35,731 bases of DNA from NCBI GenBank assembly GCA_021773365.1, contig JAJFKF010000026.1:1-35731 (forward strand), read 5' to 3'. Shown piece by piece: positions 33,148 through 35,731 of the stretch (position 1 is the first letter of the stretch; each line of letters opens with the position of its first letter). The notes beneath the pieces are model-generated. The model was given only the letters and a program-made list of their open reading frames with translations. It was not told the origin of the DNA and did no database searches. This stretch comes from Gammaproteobacteria bacterium (GTDB lineage Bacteria; Pseudomonadota; Gammaproteobacteria; Steroidobacterales; Steroidobacteraceae). Position numbers and translations under genes: made by a program.

Positions 33148-35622
33148 ATGAGCCGGCAGTTGATCACCAGGGCCAAAGATGCAGCGCTGCTTGCGGTGTT
33201 GGCCATGACCTTTGCGTTGAGCGGTTGCGGCGGTGGCCCCGGCACGCAGGAAAACCCGGTCACCACCCCACCTTCGCAGCCGCAGTACAGCGGTCCTGCG
33301 CCAGCCACCGATGACGTGCAGGCCTTCCGCATCAACCTGTGGGACAACATCAAGGCCAGCAACCGCTGTGGCAACTGTCACGATGCCGGCGGCCAGACAC
33401 CCAGCTTTGCCCGCCAGGACGACATCAACCTTGCCTACCAGGCCGCAAACACCGTGGCTAACCTCGCTGACCCGGTCAACTCGCGCCTGGTGACCAAGGT
33501 CGTGGGTGGCCACAATTGCTGGCTGTCATCGGATGCGGCCTGCGCTGATTTGCTTACCACCTGGATCAGCAACTGGGCCGGCAGCCTCGGTGGCGGCGGT
33601 ACACAGATTCAGCTGCAGCCCCCGCCGGTGCGCGAGGTAGGTTCCAGCCGCAGCTTCCCCGACACCGCGCCCGCGGGCTTCTCCGGCGTGCACAGCCTGC
33701 TGACTCAATTTTGCTCGCGCTGCCACACCGCCGGCGCTGCCACACCGCAGTCGCCCTTCTTTGCCTCGGCCGACGTGAATGAGGCCTATGCCGCTGCGCG
33801 TACCAAGATCAATCTCGACGATCCCGCGCTGTCGCGTCTGGTAGAGCGCCTGCGCAGTGAGTTCCACAACTGCTGGACAGCCAGCTGCGTCAACGACGCC
33901 AACCTGATGCAAAGCCGCATCCAGACCATGATCGACGGCATTCCGGTAAACCAGGTCGATCCGAACCTGTTCATCAGCAAGGCGCTGGCCCTGTACGACG
34001 GCACGGTGGCGGCTGGCGGCAACCGTCACGACGCCAATGTCATTGCCAAGTGGGAATTCAAGACCGTCTCTGGCCCGACCGCCTTCGACACCAGCGGCGT
34101 GGAACCGGCCATCAATCTCACCTTGTCCGGCGACGTGAGCTGGGTGGGCGGCTGGGGCATCAACGTCAAGGCCGGTGGCAAGGCCCAGGGTGGCACCGCC
34201 TCCAGCAAGAAGCTGCACGATCTGATCACCGGCACCGGTGAGTACACCCTGGAGCTGTGGGTGGCCGCGGCCAACGTCATGCAGGAAGACGCCTACATGA
34301 TGAGTTACTCCGGCGGCGACGCCGCGCGCAATTTCACCGTCGCGCAGCAGCAGTACCAGGTCGAGGCCTACAACCGCAGCTCCGGCAGCAATGCCAACGG
34401 CCAGCCGACATTGATCACCGCCGGCGCCGACGAGGACCTGCAGGCGACGCTGCAGCACATCGTGGTGACGTTCGACCCGGTGGGCGGCCGGCGCATCTAC
34501 GTCAACGGTGAATTCACCGGCGATGCGGATGCCACCACCCAGGCAGCCATCGGCGACTGGGACGACACCTTTGCTTTCCTGCTGGGCAATGAAGTCTCCG
34601 GCAATCGTCAGTTCGAGGGCGTTTTCCGCCTGGCGGCCGTCCACAACCGCGTGCTGACGCCGGAGGAGATCACCGAGAATTTCGAAGCCGGCGTGGGCGA
34701 GCGCTACTACCTGCTGTTCGGTATCTCGCACCTGATCGATGTGCCGCAGGCCTACATCCTCTTCGAGGTCAGTCAGTACGACAGCTACAGCTACCTGTTC
34801 AACAAGCCGACCTTCATCAGCCTCGATCCGGCTGCCACGCCGGGTGCGACCCCGATTCCGATCCAGGGTCTGCGCATCGGCGCCAACGGCGCGGAGCTTC
34901 CCGTGGGCCAGGCCTATCGCATGCTGGATACGATGATCTCCGACGCCAACTATGCCGCCGGCCTCGGCCAGCCGCTGTCGAATATCGGCACCGTGGTGGC
35001 GTTGCAGAAAGGGCCGGCCGACGACCTGTTCTTCCTGTGCTTCGATCGCCTCGGCGACAACGAAATGGTGTGCAGCCGCGATGCCATTCCCACGCCGCTG
35101 GCGCCGGTGAACGGTGACCCGCAGCCGGACATCGGCATCAAGACCTTTGACGAGCTCAATGCCTCCCTGGCACTGGTCACCGGCATCAGCTCCGCGCACC
35201 CCGGCGTCACCGCCACCTTCAATACCGTCAAGCAAGGTCTTCCTACAAACGAAGCCATCGAGGGCTTCAGCTCCTCGCAGCAGTCCGCCATCACCCAGCT
35301 GGCAGTGGCCTACTGCAATGTACTGGCCAACGACACCACGGCGCGGGCCAGTGTCTTCCCCGGGTTCAACTTCGGCGCCAGCGCCGGTACAGCCTTCGAC
35401 AGCCAGGCCAAGCGCGATCAGATCATCGTGCCGCTATACAACCGTGCCGTCGGCGCCAGCCTCGGCAGCCAGCCCTCGCTGCCCATGGTGTCCGGCGAAC
35501 TGAACAACCTGATCAGCCGCCTCACCGCCTGCGGCCCCGGCTGCCCCTCCGGCCACACCGTCACCGTAGTAACAGCCGTCTGCGCCGCCACGCTGGGCAG
35601 CGCCGTCACTACGGTGCAGTAG
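33148..35622 (+). CDS. Di-heme c-type lipoprotein with LamG/concanavalin-like domain
   Basis: This encodes 824 residues. AGGGAG at 33136-33141 with 6-nt spacing supports ATG 33148; the frame is open back to GTG 33124. Lipobox TFALSGC makes it a lipoprotein. Heme motifs are CGNCH at 74-78 and CSRCH at 189-193, each within a similar repeated half-domain (HDAGGQTPSFARQDDINLAY versus HTAGAATPQSPFFASADVNE, each followed by SRLV and HNCW). From about 290 to 500 comes a LamG/laminin-G-like fold (VIAKWEFKTVSG, GTGEYTLELWVAAANV, QHIVVTFDPVGGRRIYVNGE, FRLAAVHNRVLTPEEITENF). The C-terminal 300 residues are unassigned and contain a Cys cluster (LTACGPGCPSG). The protein may bind a carbohydrate or polymer while carrying hemes. 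It probably acts with the 31936 product and the divergent propeller cytochrome. Confidence 0.88.
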   Translation: MSRQLITRAKDAALLAVLAMTFALSGCGGGPGTQENPVTTPPSQPQYSGPAPATDDVQAFRINLWDNIKASNRCGNCHDAGGQTPSFARQDDINLAYQAANTVANLADPVNSRLVTKVVGGHNCWLSSDAACADLLTTWISNWAGSLGGGGTQIQLQPPPVREVGSSRSFPDTAPAGFSGVHSLLTQFCSRCHTAGAATPQSPFFASADVNEAYAAARTKINLDDPALSRLVERLRSEFHNCWTASCVNDANLMQSRIQTMIDGIPVNQVDPNLFISKALALYDGTVAAGGNRHDANVIAKWEFKTVSGPTAFDTSGVEPAINLTLSGDVSWVGGWGINVKAGGKAQGGTASSKKLHDLITGTGEYTLELWVAAANVMQEDAYMMSYSGGDAARNFTVAQQQYQVEAYNRSSGSNANGQPTLITAGADEDLQATLQHIVVTFDPVGGRRIYVNGEFTGDADATTQAAIGDWDDTFAFLLGNEVSGNRQFEGVFRLAAVHNRVLTPEEITENFEAGVGERYYLLFGISHLIDVPQAYILFEVSQYDSYSYLFNKPTFISLDPAATPGATPIPIQGLRIGANGAELPVGQAYRMLDTMISDANYAAGLGQPLSNIGTVVALQKGPADDLFFLCFDRLGDNEMVCSRDAIPTPLAPVNGDPQPDIGIKTFDELNASLALVTGISSAHPGVTATFNTVKQGLPTNEAIEGFSSSQQSAITQLAVAYCNVLANDTTARASVFPGFNFGASAGTAFDSQAKRDQIIVPLYNRAVGASLGSQPSLPMVSGELNNLISRLTACGPGCPSGHTVTVVTAVCAATLGSAVTTVQ

Positions 35623-35667
35623 CGGGGTCGGCGCCACGTGTACGGTTCCACGAGAATTGAGGGTGTC

Positions 35668-35731
35668 ATGCGCAGGGGTCTGGCAGAGGCTTTCAGGATC
35701 GTCAAAAACCCAGGATGGTTTTTGCCGAAGC
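35668..35731 (+). CDS. Start of a possible gene, cut by the window edge
   Basis: An ATG at 35668 follows TTGAGGGTGTC, a reasonable ribosome site, and the frame (MRRGLAEAFRIVKNPGWFLP, then K) is open to the end of the window. Twenty-one codons are too few to assign a family. The hairpin at 35703-35724 lies inside this frame, so one of the two calls may be wrong. Confidence 0.4.
   Translation, partial: MRRGLAEAFRIVKNPGWFLPK
35703..35724 (+). terminator. Possible terminator hairpin after the LamG cytochrome gene
   Basis: CAAAAACC (35703-35710) and GGTTTTTG (35717-35724) are perfect complements with a 6-nt loop, 80 nt after the stop at 35622. The T stretch lies in the stem rather than after it, so this is a weak terminator candidate. 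Confidence 0.3.

Overview
The window is GC-rich, densely coded DNA with outer-membrane, periplasmic and c-type cytochrome genes. It looks like the chromosome of an environmental gammaproteobacterium. Pointers are AceK next to an NADP-isocitrate dehydrogenase that keeps the AceK phosphorylation site, a CusCBA-type copper/silver pump, TolC- and Omp85-like barrels, lipoproteins with good lipoboxes, and an ApbE/DUF4266/DUF3570/TlpA gene set. I cannot place it below class level. I see no tRNA, rRNA, transposase, integrase or CRISPR array.

Layout. (1) 1-1044: the N-terminal part of a secreted protein on the minus strand, a leftward intrinsic terminator, and a small secreted protein. (2) 1233-4423, minus: icd followed by aceK, separated by a perfect 35-bp inverted repeat. 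(3) 4610-11030, plus: a metal-efflux operon made of a Cys-rich exported protein, outer-membrane factor, adaptor with three heavy-metal-binding domains, and CusA-type pump. It converges on a response regulator whose phospho-acceptor Asp is Glu. (4) 11974-18512: agmatine deiminase, a patatin/POTRA/barrel protein, a small unknown protein, a RIO-like kinase with an ICMT-like methyltransferase, MsrA and an exported SYLF protein. (5) 18641-21864, minus: an ECF sigma factor translationally coupled to a membrane Ser/Thr kinase with TPRs. (6) 22203-22813, plus: a signal peptide followed only by four copies of a 12-residue repeat, then a small membrane-anchored protein and a strong terminator. (7) 22838-27383: ApbE flavin transferase and an alpha/beta hydrolase on the plus strand converge on DUF3570 barrel, DUF4266 lipoprotein (ending GGGCGCN) and TlpA thioredoxin genes on the minus strand. 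(8) 27394-35622: two small outer-membrane barrel proteins and a large propeller/di-heme lipoprotein on the minus strand, divergent from a mono-heme exported protein and a di-heme LamG lipoprotein on the plus strand.

How the parts may work together. Icd and AceK form the glyoxylate-branch-point switch. The Cus operon exports Cu(I)/Ag(I) from periplasm to outside. The kinase and sigma factor resemble systems in which the kinase activates the sigma factor, and the divergent repeat-peptide gene is a candidate target. Regions 7 and 8 together look like an extracytoplasmic redox locus: flavin attachment, thiol-disulfide chemistry, a Cys-ended lipoprotein, several outer-membrane barrels and three exported CxxCH proteins. 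Its substrate is unknown. The repeat peptide and the DUF4266/cytochrome locus are the best candidates for undescribed biology here.
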